A DNA stretch of 64,000 bases from a bacterium (GCA_919901855.1 CAKKQC010000040.1:153660-217659); one strand, 5' to 3'; numbered from the stretch's first letter, positions 43,583 to 52,740 are shown. Translations and numbers: made by a program. The notes: generated by a model not told the origin, from the sequence alone.

Positions 43583-44394
43583 AGCCCATGGTGCTCGAGT
43601 CGTACTTCCGCGCCACGGGAACGGGCCGGCGGGGGGCGTTCATGCCCTACGTGACCGCGGGCTACCCCAGCGCCGGGGCGATGCCCGGCATTCTCGGAAT
43701 GCTGGCCGGGTCGGGCGCGGACTGCGTCGAGATCGGGGTGCCGTTTTCGGACCCGGTCGCGGACGGGGTCACGATCCAGCGGGCCTCCGAGGTGGCACTG
43801 GCGCGAGGCGGGGGTCTCGCGGGAGCCCTGCGAGCGGTTCAGACCGCCGCGCGCATGGGACTGCGGCCGGTCCTCATGAGCTACGCGAACCCGCTGTGGC
43901 AGGCCGGCCTTCCGGCGCTCGCGCGCCGGCTGGCGGACGCGGGGGCCCAGGGCGTGATCGTGCCGGATCTGCCGCTCGAGCTCGCCGGTTCGTGGAGCGC
44001 CGCCTTCGCGGAGCAGGGGCTGGCCCTCGTCCTGTTCGCCGCGCCCACGACGCCGGCCGCGCGGCTGCGGCAGGCGGGACGGAACACACGCGGATTCCTC
44101 TACTACGTCTCGCTGGCGGGGGTTACGGGGGAGCGCCGGTCCTTGCCGCGCGGGCTCGCGGCGCGGCTCCGGACGGTTCGGCGCATCGCCCGCTCCCCGG
44201 TGTGTGTCGGATTCGGCGTTTCGACCCCGCGCCAGGCGGCCGCGGTGGCCAGGGTCGCGGACGGCGTGATCGTCGGCGCCGCCGTGGTCCGGCGGCTGGA
44301 GGGCTGGGGCCGGGGCGTCGAAAAGCGACGCGCCATCGCGCGCTGGACGGCATCCATGGCGCGAGCCGTTCACGGCGCGGCCTATTCACGGTAG
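43579..44394 (+). CDS. trpA: Tryptophan synthase alpha chain
   Basis: 271 residues; cleaves indole-glycerol phosphate and passes indole to TrpB. E51 ([10 protein letters not shown]) and D62 (PVADG) correspond to the catalytic E49 and D60 of Salmonella Trp[11 protein letters not shown] (loop 6) and the phosphate-site words [10 protein letters not shown] and [10 protein letters not shown] are present. GTG 43579 overlaps the trpB stop (GTGA); ATG 43588 is an alternative start three codons in. The C-terminus is rather Arg-rich. Usual family length. Confidence 0.95.
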   Translation: MKPMVLESYFRATGTGRRGAFMPYVTAGYPSAGAMPGILGMLAGSGADCVEIGVPFSDPVADGVTIQRASEVALARGGGLAGALRAVQTAARMGLRPVLMSYANPLWQAGLPALARRLADAGAQGVIVPDLPLELAGSWSAAFAEQGLALVLFAAPTTPAARLRQAGRNTRGFLYYVSLAGVTGERRSLPRGLAARLRTVRRIARSPVCVGFGVSTPRQAAAVARVADGVIVGAAVVRRLEGWGRGVEKRRAIARWTASMARAVHGAAYSR

Positions 44395-44412
44395 GATGCA
44401 ATCAGGCTGACC

Positions 44413-46113
44413 GTGGCGCGAGAACAGGACATCCTCGAGCAGTCCCTACGCACCAAGGATCGCGAGATCCGCGGTCTCGAGGAGAAGCTGCGCGCGCAGG
44501 AGGCCACCCTCCAGAACATCAACCGGATCCTGGACCACCAGGACCGGGCGATCGCCGCGCTCACGAATCTCCAGCACCTGTATGCGACGGCCGCGAGCAT
44601 GCGGGAGGTGGCCGGCCCGTTCATCGAGCTGGCCGTGAAGGGCGCCCGGTGCGAGGGCGGCCTCCTGGCTCTTCGGGAAACGCCCCAGGGTTCGCTGTCC
44701 GTCGTCTCCGCGATCGGGGACCGTTCGGAGCTCGTGCGCGGCCAGATCTACGGGGAGGACGAGGGGATCGTGGGCGAAGTTGCGCGCAGCGGGATGCCGC
44801 TCCTGGTCCCGGATGCCCGGCGGGAGCCGCGCCTGCGCGGGGACGGCCCCGAGCACGTGATTCGCGAGACCCGGAATGCCCTGTGTGTGCCGATCGTGGG
44901 CGGGTCCGGGCCGTGGGGGGCTCTGCTCCTCGTCAACACGCTCGACCGCAAGCGGTTCAGCAAGGGCGACGTCGACCTGCTTACGATCTTCGCCCTTCGT
45001 CTCGCGCGGGAGCTGGAGCGAGAGGCGGAATCCTCGCGGACGCGCGACGAGGCGGCCCGGCTCTCGACGCTCGTGCGCGTCACCGAACTCCTGCATGTAG
45101 CCGGCGACCGGCAGAAGATGGCCGACCTGCTCGTCCAGCTCTCGGCCCGGATGGTGAAGGCCGCCGGAGCGGCCGTATATATCCTGGACGAGACCCAGCA
45201 GTCGCTGGCCTGCATCGCATCCTCCGGGCGGCTGGCCGCGCCAGTCCAGTTCGCCGTCGGTACGGGGGTAGCGGGATGGGTGGCCCTGGAAGGGAAAGCC
45301 GTGAACTCGGCGACCGACGGGGATCGCTGGGTCGCGGGCCAGACGTCCCCCGTCTTTTCCTTTCCCATCCAGTCCGTGGCCGCGGTGCCGATTCGCGGGG
45401 CGCGCCGGATGATGGGCGTGCTCGAGGTTGTCAATCGCGCCCAGGGCGTGGGCTTCGACCAGTCCGACGTGAACCTGCTGGCGGTGCTGGGCCGCGAGGC
45501 CGGGCTCGCGCTGGACCACAAGCAGCAGACTCTCGAGGACCAGCGGACGATCATGGAGCTCCTGCGGGGCATGGCCAGGTTCCTGGATGCGAAGTCGCCG
45601 CACCTGCTCGGGCATTCGGAACGCGTCGCCAAGGTATCCCAGACCCTGGCCGAGGAGCTGGGACTGTCGCCGGAGGAGGTCCACCAGGCGTACATGGCGG
45701 GTCTGCTGCACGACCTCGGGAACGTCGGGGTCGACGACGAGCTGTTCGCGGCGCCGCGAACGCTGACGGAGGCGGAGATCCAGCAGATGCGGGGGCACAC
45801 GAGTATCGGGGCCGAAATCCTGCGCGAGGTGACCGCGCTCCGGCATCTGATGGCCGGACCCCTGTATCATCATGAAAGATATGACGGTGGCGGATACCCC
45901 CAGGGACTGGTCGGGGACGGCATCCCGGTGCTGGCGCGGATCGTCGCGGTGGCCGAGGCGTTCGACGCCGTCCGGTCGGCCCGCCCGTACCGCCCGGCCA
46001 TGAGCCTGCCCGAGGCGCTGGCCCACGTGCGGAGCGGCCTGGGGACCGCCTTCGACCCCAAGGTCGTCAACGCCCTCATCGCCGCGTACCAGCGCGGCAA
46101 GCTCCCGGCGTAA
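44413..46113 (+). CDS. GAF-GAF-HD-GYP signalling protein (putative c-di-GMP phosphodiesterase)
   Basis: 566 residues from GTG 44413. An N-terminal coiled coil (about 5-55) is followed by GAF 1 (about 60-220), GAF 2 (about 230-375) and an HD-GYP domain (about 380-560). The HD pair is H433-D434 (LLHDLGN). Further metal ligands sit in GHS (near 398), GHT (near 461) and H486-H487, with HHERYDGGGYP ending in the GYP triad (494-496). It is soluble, with no membrane segment. Known family role: hydrolysis of cyclic di-GMP, or related dinucleotides, controlled by small molecules bound at GAF. It starts 18 bases after trpA on the same strand, so it may be co-transcribed, and accD follows 7 bases later. 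Why it sits between trp genes and accD is unclear. Confidence 0.88.
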   Translation: MAREQDILEQSLRTKDREIRGLEEKLRAQEATLQNINRILDHQDRAIAALTNLQHLYATAASMREVAGPFIELAVKGARCEGGLLALRETPQGSLSVVSAIGDRSELVRGQIYGEDEGIVGEVARSGMPLLVPDARREPRLRGDGPEHVIRETRNALCVPIVGGSGPWGALLLVNTLDRKRFSKGDVDLLTIFALRLARELEREAESSRTRDEAARLSTLVRVTELLHVAGDRQKMADLLVQLSARMVKAAGAAVYILDETQQSLACIASSGRLAAPVQFAVGTGVAGWVALEGKAVNSATDGDRWVAGQTSPVFSFPIQSVAAVPIRGARRMMGVLEVVNRAQGVGFDQSDVNLLAVLGREAGLALDHKQQTLEDQRTIMELLRGMARFLDAKSPHLLGHSERVAKVSQTLAEELGLSPEEVHQAYMAGLLHDLGNVGVDDELFAAPRTLTEAEIQQMRGHTSIGAEILREVTALRHLMAGPLYHHERYDGGGYPQGLVGDGIPVLARIVAVAEAFDAVRSARPYRPAMSLPEALAHVRSGLGTAFDPKVVNALIAAYQRGKLPA

Positions 46114-46120
46114 TCCCCGG

Positions 46121-46960
46121 ATGGCCTGGTTCAAGAAGAAGGACAAGGCGATCGGCGCGGGGGCGCGCAAGGAGATCCCCCAGGGCGTCTGGGTGAAGTG
46201 CGAGGGATGCTCCGCCGCCCTCTTTTCGCGCGAACTCGACGCGAACCAGCGGGTCTGCCCGAAGTGCACGTATCACTTCCGGCTGACCGCCTGGGAACGA
46301 ATCGCCCTGCTGGCCGACGTCGGTTCGTTCGAGGAGATCGACCACGCCATACATGCGGGCGACCCGCTCGGATTCACCGACAGCCGGCCCTACCCGGTTC
46401 GGGTCAAGGAGAGCCAGGCGAAGACGGGGTTGCCCGAGGTCGTGCTCACGGGGAGGGCGAAGATGGACGAGCACCAGGTGATGCTGTCGGTCATGGACTT
46501 CGGCTTCATCGGCGGCAGCATGGGCAGCGCGATGGGGGAGAAGTTCACACGGGCGGCGGAGACGGCGCTGGCGGAGCGCCGGCCGTTCGTGTCCGTCGCC
46601 GCCTCGGGCGGCGCCCGGATGCAGGAGGGGATCCTATCCCTGATGCAGATGGCGAAGACGTCGGCGGCGGTCGGGCGCCTTCACGAGGCCCGGGTGCCCT
46701 ACATTTCGGTCCTCACGAATCCGACGACGGCCGGCGTCATGGCTTCGTTCGCATCGCTCGGTGACGTCATCCTCGCGGAACCGGGCGCGCTCATCGGGTT
46801 CGCCGGACCGCGCGTGATCGAGCAGACGATCCGGCAGAAGCTGCCCAAGGGTTTCCAGACCTCCGAGTTCGTCCTCAGCCACGGGTTCGTGGACCGGATC
46901 GTGTCCCGGCGCCAGCTCAAGGGCACGCTGGTCCAGCTCATCGACCTCCTGACGGGCTGA
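46121..46960 (+). CDS. accD: Acetyl-CoA carboxylase carboxyltransferase subunit beta
   Basis: 279 residues; with AccA it transfers the carboxyl group from carboxybiotin to acetyl-CoA, first step of fatty acid synthesis. The zinc ribbon ligands C27, C30, C46 and C49 are at the same positions as in E. coli. The crotonase-type core reads FGFIGGSMGSAMGEK, SGGARMQEG, NPTTAGVMASFA and GALIGFAGPRVIEQT. It starts 7 bases after the HD-GYP gene and ends 3 bases before a secreted-protein gene, so it is embedded in a long same-strand run. There is no clear Shine-Dalgarno sequence. Confidence 0.96.
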   Translation: MAWFKKKDKAIGAGARKEIPQGVWVKCEGCSAALFSRELDANQRVCPKCTYHFRLTAWERIALLADVGSFEEIDHAIHAGDPLGFTDSRPYPVRVKESQAKTGLPEVVLTGRAKMDEHQVMLSVMDFGFIGGSMGSAMGEKFTRAAETALAERRPFVSVAASGGARMQEGILSLMQMAKTSAAVGRLHEARVPYISVLTNPTTAGVMASFASLGDVILAEPGALIGFAGPRVIEQTIRQKLPKGFQTSEFVLSHGFVDRIVSRRQLKGTLVQLIDLLTG

Positions 46961-46963
46961 AGG

Positions 46964-48589
46964 ATGCGGCGAGCGGCGCTCCTGATCGCGCTCGTGACCG
47001 GCGGCTGGCTGGCGGCGCCGGATGTCCGGGCGGAGGGATACCAGCTCCTGTGGACGGCCACCTATGACGGGCCCGCGCACCGCGACGACCACGCCGAAGA
47101 CATCGCGCTCGACCCGGCCGGGAACGTTTTCGTGGCCGGTTGGACCGATCGGAGCGATATAGGCGAGGACTTGAACATTCTCGTGCTCAAGTACAGCCCC
47201 ACCGGGACCCTCCTGTGGACCCGCACTCATAACAGCTTCCCGGGCGGCATGGACCTCGGGTTCGGCATCGCCGTGGACAGCGGCGGCAACTGCTACGTCG
47301 CCGGCAGCGTGTCGATCACGGGGGGGGCGTCCGAGGGATGGCTCAGGAAATACGACACCAACGGGAACGTCCTCTGGACACTCGAGTACCCTTCCCCCAG
47401 CGCCGGGGACCAGGCGGTATTCCGGGATGTGGCCGTGGACGAGGCCGGCGGCAACCTCTACGTTGCCGGATGTCAGGGGCGGGGTGATCTCCTGCAGTCC
47501 GGGAACGCCCTGCTGGTCAAGGTGCCGATGGGCGGCGGCGTTCCCGTGTGGGCCGTCGATGCGGACGGGCACGGGTTGTGGGATGAATTCCTGAGCGTGG
47601 CGGTGGCCCCGAACGGCGACGTGCTGGTCACGGGCTACGAGGGCGTGCTCGACTTGTTCGGCATCATGGCGGCCTACTGGCCCGCGATTATTGTCCGTAC
47701 GTCGTCGATGTACAATCCGACGCTCCTGTCCATCGACGAGGATCTCGTGGTCTGCCGGTACGGCCCGTCGGGTTCGCCGGTGTGGCGGCGAACTTACGGC
47801 TCCCTCAATGACATCCCGCTGAGCAGGTACACGTGGGATTCCGGATACGGGGTGTCATCCGGGCATGGCGACTCCGTTGTGGTCTCGGGGACGGTTGCCA
47901 GAATTGGCAACGGTCTCGCGAACTTCGACCGGTTGGTGCGGGCCTGGTCCGGCGACGGGAATTCGGTGCTGTGGACCAGGATGATCGACAAGGGCGAGGG
48001 CACTTACATGACGGACGCGGGGTTCAGGTGCGCGACGGGGCCGGACGGCCGGGTCCTCGTAGCCGGCTACACGGCCATGACGGACTCCTACCGGTTCGGG
48101 GTCCTGACGCTGGAGCAGTTCGACCCGAGTTCCGGGTTCACGATTCACGAGGATGGTTACAGCGGCGGGTACTTCCTGGTCGACGAGGGAAGGTCGGTGG
48201 CTGTCGATTCCTCCGGCGGGTATGTCATGGCCGCGATCCAGTATCGAACGGATCTCACCCAGGGGTACGACGCCCTGATCCGCCGCTGGAGTGGGCCCGC
48301 GGTCCCCGCGCAGACGGCCGGGCGGATCGTCGCCTATCCGAATCCCTTCGACCCGGGAAAGGCGGTCGGTGGCGTGTTCAAGTTCGCGAACCTGCCGCCC
48401 CGCGCGAACGTACGCATCTGGTCGCTCGCGGGGCTCCTCGTGTCCCGCGTCGAGGTCCGGGGCGCGGGAGCCGCCTGGGACGGGCGGACGGGCAACGGGA
48501 GCCCCGCGGCGCCGGGAATGTACTACTACACGGTCGAGGCGCCGGGCGCGAAACGGGTAACCGGCATCGTCGCCGTGGTGCGGCCATGA
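46964..48589 (+). CDS. Secreted SBBP-type beta-propeller protein with FlgD-like tail
   Basis: 541 residues. Signal peptide MRRAALLIALVTGGWLAAPDVRA (cut near 23). Six or seven SBBP-like blades follow (DHAEDIALDPAGNVFVAGWT, AVDSGGNCYVAGS, WLRKYDTNGNVLWT and others). The C-terminal 80-90 residues begin YPNPFDPGKAVGG and contain VRIWSLAGLLV, AAWDGRTGNG and GMYYYTVEAPG, a FlgD/type IX-like tail of a somewhat different subtype from the three upstream proteins. The blades resemble those of the giant protein, so it may be a single-propeller relative. The gene overlaps the PorV-like gene by ATGA, which suggests the pair work together in export. Confidence 0.85.
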   Translation: MRRAALLIALVTGGWLAAPDVRAEGYQLLWTATYDGPAHRDDHAEDIALDPAGNVFVAGWTDRSDIGEDLNILVLKYSPTGTLLWTRTHNSFPGGMDLGFGIAVDSGGNCYVAGSVSITGGASEGWLRKYDTNGNVLWTLEYPSPSAGDQAVFRDVAVDEAGGNLYVAGCQGRGDLLQSGNALLVKVPMGGGVPVWAVDADGHGLWDEFLSVAVAPNGDVLVTGYEGVLDLFGIMAAYWPAIIVRTSSMYNPTLLSIDEDLVVCRYGPSGSPVWRRTYGSLNDIPLSRYTWDSGYGVSSGHGDSVVVSGTVARIGNGLANFDRLVRAWSGDGNSVLWTRMIDKGEGTYMTDAGFRCATGPDGRVLVAGYTAMTDSYRFGVLTLEQFDPSSGFTIHEDGYSGGYFLVDEGRSVAVDSSGGYVMAAIQYRTDLTQGYDALIRRWSGPAVPAQTAGRIVAYPNPFDPGKAVGGVFKFANLPPRANVRIWSLAGLLVSRVEVRGAGAAWDGRTGNGSPAAPGMYYYTVEAPGAKRVTGIVAVVRP

Positions 48590-49566
48590 GCGCCGGACGC
48601 GCGCTCTTCTGCCCCGGGCTTGCGGTTGCTGCGCTCGCGTGGGCGCTGACCGCGACCGCTCCGGCCGCGGCGGGGTACGCGGGCGGGAGCGAAGCCGCCG
48701 AACTCGAGCTCCCGGGGAGCGCCCTGGCATTGGTGGCGGGTTCCGCTACGGGAGGGCTCTCGCGGGACGCCCTCGCGGTCGGGGAGAACCCGGCGCGGAT
48801 CGGGGAAGCCGCGGGGGGGAGCGCGGCGGCGACGTATGCCTTGCACCCGGGCGGGCTGTCGGACAGCCAGATCGCGATCGGCCTCGCGCGCGGCTCGGCG
48901 GGCGCGTTCGGCGCATCGCTGCGGCTCGTGCGGGCCTCGTTTCCGGTTGCGCTCGAGGACGGGGCGGGGGCGTACGGGGGGACGCGGGGCGACGTGACCT
49001 GTCAGACCGTCGCCGGGACCGTGGGATGGGCGCCGGATCCATCGGGCGCGGCGGAGTGGTTCGGAAGAGCGGTGCGCGCGGGTGTCTCGGTGACCTATCT
49101 GCAGCGCGAAGTGGGGGGGCAGCCCGCTTCCGGCGGCGGCGTCGGCGGGGGGGTCGTGGTGCCGTGCGGGGCGGGCGTGGATGCGTTCGCGGTCGTCCGG
49201 AACGTCGGTTGGACCGGGCCCCGGGTCTGGCCGGCCGCGGTCTCCGCGGGCGCGTCCATCGACCGGGCGGACCTGCCGTTGTCGGGCGGGGCGCTGCGGG
49301 CGTCGCTGGCCGGCGCGTGGTCGCGGGAACGCGGGGGGAGCGCGGCGGGCGGCATCGAGCTCGGGTTCGGCAGAGAGAGCATGGGCGCCGCCCTGCGCGC
49401 GGGATACGAGATCGGCACCGTGCGCGCGATCAGCCCTTGGCCCTCCGGCGGGCTCGCCGTCCGCGTCGCCGGCCTCTCGGTCGAAGTCGGGATCGGATCC
49501 CTCGGAGGACTGGGTCTCGAGCGGATCGTGACGCTGAGCTACCGGGAGACGTCGGCGGAAGAGTGA
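48586..49566 (+). CDS. PorV/PorQ-like outer-membrane beta-barrel protein
   Basis: 326 residues. An N-terminal signal (LAVAALAWALTATAPAAAG) is followed by ALAVGENPARIGEAAGGSAAATYALHPGGLSD, the degenerate form of the segment (ALGMGGA, NPA, HPGGL) that opens UPF0164/PorV-type barrels. After it come alternating Gly-rich strands to an aromatic-containing end (LERIVTLSYRE). Known family role: PorV is the outer-membrane shuttle that binds the C-terminal domain of type IX cargo. Here the gene overlaps the stop of the FlgD-tailed propeller gene (ATGA), so a cargo/shuttle relationship is a fair inference but not shown. Similarity is by eye; another barrel family is possible. Confidence 0.65.
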   Translation: MSAGRALFCPGLAVAALAWALTATAPAAAGYAGGSEAAELELPGSALALVAGSATGGLSRDALAVGENPARIGEAAGGSAAATYALHPGGLSDSQIAIGLARGSAGAFGASLRLVRASFPVALEDGAGAYGGTRGDVTCQTVAGTVGWAPDPSGAAEWFGRAVRAGVSVTYLQREVGGQPASGGGVGGGVVVPCGAGVDAFAVVRNVGWTGPRVWPAAVSAGASIDRADLPLSGGALRASLAGAWSRERGGSAAGGIELGFGRESMGAALRAGYEIGTVRAISPWPSGGLAVRVAGLSVEVGIGSLGGLGLERIVTLSYRETSAEE

Positions 49567-49573
49567 TCCGCGG

Positions 49574-50437
49574 TCAGGAAGGTCCCGCGAGCGCGACCTT
49601 GACGCCGGCGCGGATGTAGATTCCGGTGTAGTCGAGGGAGATGGGCTTGTTGGCAGAGGTCGCCAGCCGGCCGGCCCCGCCTTGGTTGCCCAGCCATTGC
49701 ACTTTCGGGATGATGCACCAGTTGTACCCGGTTTCCCCGAAGATCGAGACCGTCCGGGCAACCGCGTATTCGACACCGGCCATTCCGCCGGCGCTCCAGC
49801 CTTTGGCGGTCAGATCCGTGGAGAACGAGACGGGTGGGTCGGTCCCGGCCCTCGTGAAACTCCCCGAGATTGTCGCGCCGATGAGGCTGCCGTAGGCTCC
49901 CCAGCCGCCCAAGTAGGTCCGGAGGTTGGGCTCTTCCTCGTAGCGGAAGACCTTGTGGAGGAAGACGCCGATCGTCAGGAGCGGGAGCGAGACCTTCTCG
50001 TCGACCCGGTAGGTCGTGCTCGAGGTCACCGTGCCGGTCACCGTGGCCGTGATCTGGAATATGGCCGTGGACGTGTCCACGACTCCGATGCGATAGTCCT
50101 GTTTCCAGACCCCGTTCATGCCAAGGAACACGCCGCCCCGCAGGTCCTCGTTGAACTCGTATGCCACCGAAATCTGGCCGCCGAAGCCCCACTCGATCTT
50201 GGCGAAGTCCGTGGGCACCTTGGCTCCCGCCGAGGCGCCGGAGTCCCGCCACGCCCGGTCGAGGACGTTCAGCCCCTCGTAAGCCAGCGCGTTGTCCATG
50301 CCGTGCATCCGCGGCGAGAAGACGGACGGTGCGGCTTCCAGGGTCCAGTGCCACGCGTCGGGCCACGCGGCGCGGACGGCGCCCGGGGCCGCCAGGGCTG
50401 CGAGGGCGGCCGTGAGCACGAGCGCCCGGCGGATCAT
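49574..50437 (-). CDS. Predicted outer-membrane beta-barrel protein
   Basis: 287 residues. Signal peptide MIRRALVLTAALAALAAPGAVRA. The mature chain is rich in alternating hydrophobic/polar strands with many aromatic and Gly residues (WGFGGQISVAYEFNEDLRGGVFLG, GGMAGVEYAVARTVSIFGETGYNW, YTGIYIRAGVKVAL) and has the look of an 8-12 stranded OmpA/OprF-like or OMP_b-brl porin. The exact family is not recognised. The start overlaps the stop of the lipoprotein gene by ATGA, so the two form an operon. It converges with the PorV-like gene, 7 bases apart. Confidence 0.7.
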   Translation of the reverse strand: MIRRALVLTAALAALAAPGAVRAAWPDAWHWTLEAAPSVFSPRMHGMDNALAYEGLNVLDRAWRDSGASAGAKVPTDFAKIEWGFGGQISVAYEFNEDLRGGVFLGMNGVWKQDYRIGVVDTSTAIFQITATVTGTVTSSTTYRVDEKVSLPLLTIGVFLHKVFRYEEEPNLRTYLGGWGAYGSLIGATISGSFTRAGTDPPVSFSTDLTAKGWSAGGMAGVEYAVARTVSIFGETGYNWCIIPKVQWLGNQGGAGRLATSANKPISLDYTGIYIRAGVKVALAGPS

Positions 50438-52740
50438 CGGGCGGGGACGATCGTGCCGCCCGAGATCCGCAGGATCACGGGATCGCGTTCGAGCTCGCGC
50501 TGAGCCGTGAGCTGGGCCGGGCCGACCACGGTGTCGAACGAGCCGGTGCCCGCGAGCGACTGTCGGAAGCCTTCCCGGGTGCTGTCCGAAGCGAGGGCCG
50601 CGCGCATGAGGAGCCGGGCGGCGTCGTAGGAGGCGGCCGCAATGGCGTCCGGCGGCGCCGCGAAGCGCTCCTGGTATTTCCTGGTGAAATCCGCCGTGCG
50701 CGAATCGGGAAGGTCCGGCCAGAAGGCGGTGGTGAAATAGCCGTCGAGCGTTACCGCTTCCGGCCGTTTCCGCAACGCCTCGTCATCCCATGTGTCGGAG
50801 CCGAACAGGGTCACGCTGAGATTATGATACACCAACTGCGGAACGAGATGGAGTAGTTGCGTGCCGGAGACGGGGAGGTAGAGGGCCTCGATCCCGTACC
50901 GGTTCCCGGGGCTGGGGAGGGGGCGGCGCGCCCGGAACTCGTGCCGGGCCATCCGGCGGCCCGTGCGGGTGTCGTACATGGCGAACGCGCAGAGGAGGGT
51001 CTGGGTCTGGGGGGTGACCGCGTCCTCGTGCACCGCCACGAGGACCGCCAGGGGGGCGTCCCGCCCGCTCTGGGCCTCGCCCAGGAGCTCCGAGAGGGCG
51101 AGCTCTTCCGGGCCCGAGACGGTGCCATGGCTGGCGGCCTCCGGGCGGGTGAGGTACGCCGAGAACTGCGTGCCGCTCTCGGGGTTCAGCACGGTCACGG
51201 TCTTCACCGGAAGCGCGGCCGCGCGCAGGCGTTGGGCGAGTTCGAAGGTATAGGGCTCCGAGGTGAGGGTGAAGCAGGCCACCCGGGTGGCCTGCGGCGG
51301 CGCGTTGGACGGCGCGACGGCGGCCGGAGCCTGGATGGGAGTGGCGCTGGCCGGGTCGGCGGCGATCGTCGCGCTGGGCGGCGCCACAGGCGCCGGGGCC
51401 GGCGCGAGGTCGCCCGCCGCCGAGAAGAACTTCTGGAGGAACACCTCGAGTTCGGCCTGGCCACCGCGCCTGAACTCCTCGTCGGATTCCTTGAAGGAGG
51501 CGATGTCCGCGCCGCCGACGTCGACGATGGCGTCGCTGAAGTCCGCGGCCGACGCCGGGTATCGGGACTCTGCGAGCACCGTGCCGCCGGCCGCGACGAG
51601 CGCGGTCGTGAAGGCCGCCGCGAGGCTCCGTCCGTAGGCCGTGTCCGGGGCCAGGATGCCGAACCTCCGGCACTGGCGCGCCTGGACGGCGAAACGGGCG
51701 ATCGCGGCTGCCTGCTGTTCCGGCGTGATCGCCGACCGGAAGACGTAAGGCCCGGTCTGTGTCAACCTGGCGGAGAGCGCGGCCGGCGTCATCAGCACGA
51801 CGCCAAGCGCGTTGGCCTCGGCCGCGCAGGCGAGCGCCGTCTTGCTGAAGAGCGGGCCCAGGAGGGCGATAACCTGGCGCTCCGACACGAGCGTCTGGAG
51901 CGCGCGCACGGCCTGCGCGGGGTCCTCGGCGGTGTCCGCGAACACGAATTCGAACGGTGGGCCGCCCGGTGGCGGCATGGTTTCGGCCGCCAGCCGTACG
52001 CCCTGCGCGAGGGAGGTGCCGAGGGGCGCGCTTGGACCGGTTTCGGGCACGAGCACTCCGATGACGCGCCCGTTCACGGGGATCTTCTTCGAGAGCTCCC
52101 GGAGGATCTCGAAGGCGCGCGGCGCGGCCGCCGACGAGGGGAACCGGGCGACCAGGATGCGCAGGTTCCGGCTGGCTTCGTCATCGGCGCCCCGTTCGGC
52201 TTCGAGCCGTCCGAGGGCGAGGAGGACGTCGGGGGCCAGCGGTCCGTCGGAGGATCCGGACAGGAAGGTCTCGAGGTCCGATTGAGAGGCGGCCGCGACC
52301 GCGGCCGCTACCAGCTCCTGCGCGGCGGAGGCGAACGATTGGTCCTGCGGGAACCGGCGCAGTCCGTCGTCGATGCGCTGGAGGAGGCGCAGGGCGCCTT
52401 CGGTATGCTTCGCGGTTTCCAGGCGGAGATACAGGATAGGCGGAAGCCACGGGCTGGCCGGGACGTCCTTTTCGAACTTCGACGACAGCACGTCGACATC
52501 GCCCCAGCGGCCCTGGCGGACGGCCTGGCGAACGAGCAGGAAGGCGGCCGGGCCTCCCTCGGGACCCCTGGGGTCGCGCTCGAGGGTGGCGCGGGCCCGG
52601 ATCAGCTCTTCCTCGGTCGCCATGTCGCGCACGGTACCGTAGGCCTCCGCGGGGGCCCTGACGGCCTGGCGGCCGGCGCATCCCCAGAGGAGGCCGGCGG
52701 CGGACACGATCGCGAACAGGCGCGCGGGACGAAGCCTCAT
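50434..52740 (-). CDS. Lipoprotein with periplasmic-binding (LpoA/LivJ-like) domain
   Basis: 768 residues. Signal and lipobox LLWGC with C21 as the lipid-modified residue (Trp at -2 is unusual). Residues about 40-225 are helical, TPR-like (AFLLVRQAVRQGRWGDV, RFPSSAAAPRAFEIL). From about 230 there is a type 1 periplasmic-binding fold (IGVLVPETGPSAPLGTSLAQGVRLAAE, VIALLGPLFSKTA, RFGILAPDTAYGRSLAAAF, PDAIAAASYDAARLLMRA). This order is that of LpoA, the activator of penicillin-binding proteins, and of Leu/Ile/Val-binding relatives. A Pro/Ala-rich segment (about 445-490) interrupts the fold. Function beyond ligand binding at the envelope is inferred. A near-perfect -10 lies 8 bases upstream of the ATG. 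Confidence 0.75.
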   Translation of the reverse strand: MRLRPARLFAIVSAAGLLWGCAGRQAVRAPAEAYGTVRDMATEEELIRARATLERDPRGPEGGPAAFLLVRQAVRQGRWGDVDVLSSKFEKDVPASPWLPPILYLRLETAKHTEGALRLLQRIDDGLRRFPQDQSFASAAQELVAAAVAAASQSDLETFLSGSSDGPLAPDVLLALGRLEAERGADDEASRNLRILVARFPSSAAAPRAFEILRELSKKIPVNGRVIGVLVPETGPSAPLGTSLAQGVRLAAETMPPPGGPPFEFVFADTAEDPAQAVRALQTLVSERQVIALLGPLFSKTALACAAEANALGVVLMTPAALSARLTQTGPYVFRSAITPEQQAAAIARFAVQARQCRRFGILAPDTAYGRSLAAAFTTALVAAGGTVLAESRYPASAADFSDAIVDVGGADIASFKESDEEFRRGGQAELEVFLQKFFSAAGDLAPAPAPVAPPSATIAADPASATPIQAPAAVAPSNAPPQATRVACFTLTSEPYTFELAQRLRAAALPVKTVTVLNPESGTQFSAYLTRPEAASHGTVSGPEELALSELLGEAQSGRDAPLAVLVAVHEDAVTPQTQTLLCAFAMYDTRTGRRMARHEFRARRPLPSPGNRYGIEALYLPVSGTQLLHLVPQLVYHNLSVTLFGSDTWDDEALRKRPEAVTLDGYFTTAFWPDLPDSRTADFTRKYQERFAAPPDAIAAASYDAARLLMRAALASDSTREGFRQSLAGTGSFDTVVGPAQLTAQRELERDPVILRISGGTIVPAR

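Noticed and set aside
44392-44397. TAGGAT as a -10 element for the HD-GYP gene
   Set aside because: It contains the trpA stop codon and lies inside an 18-bp operon gap, so the match may be chance.
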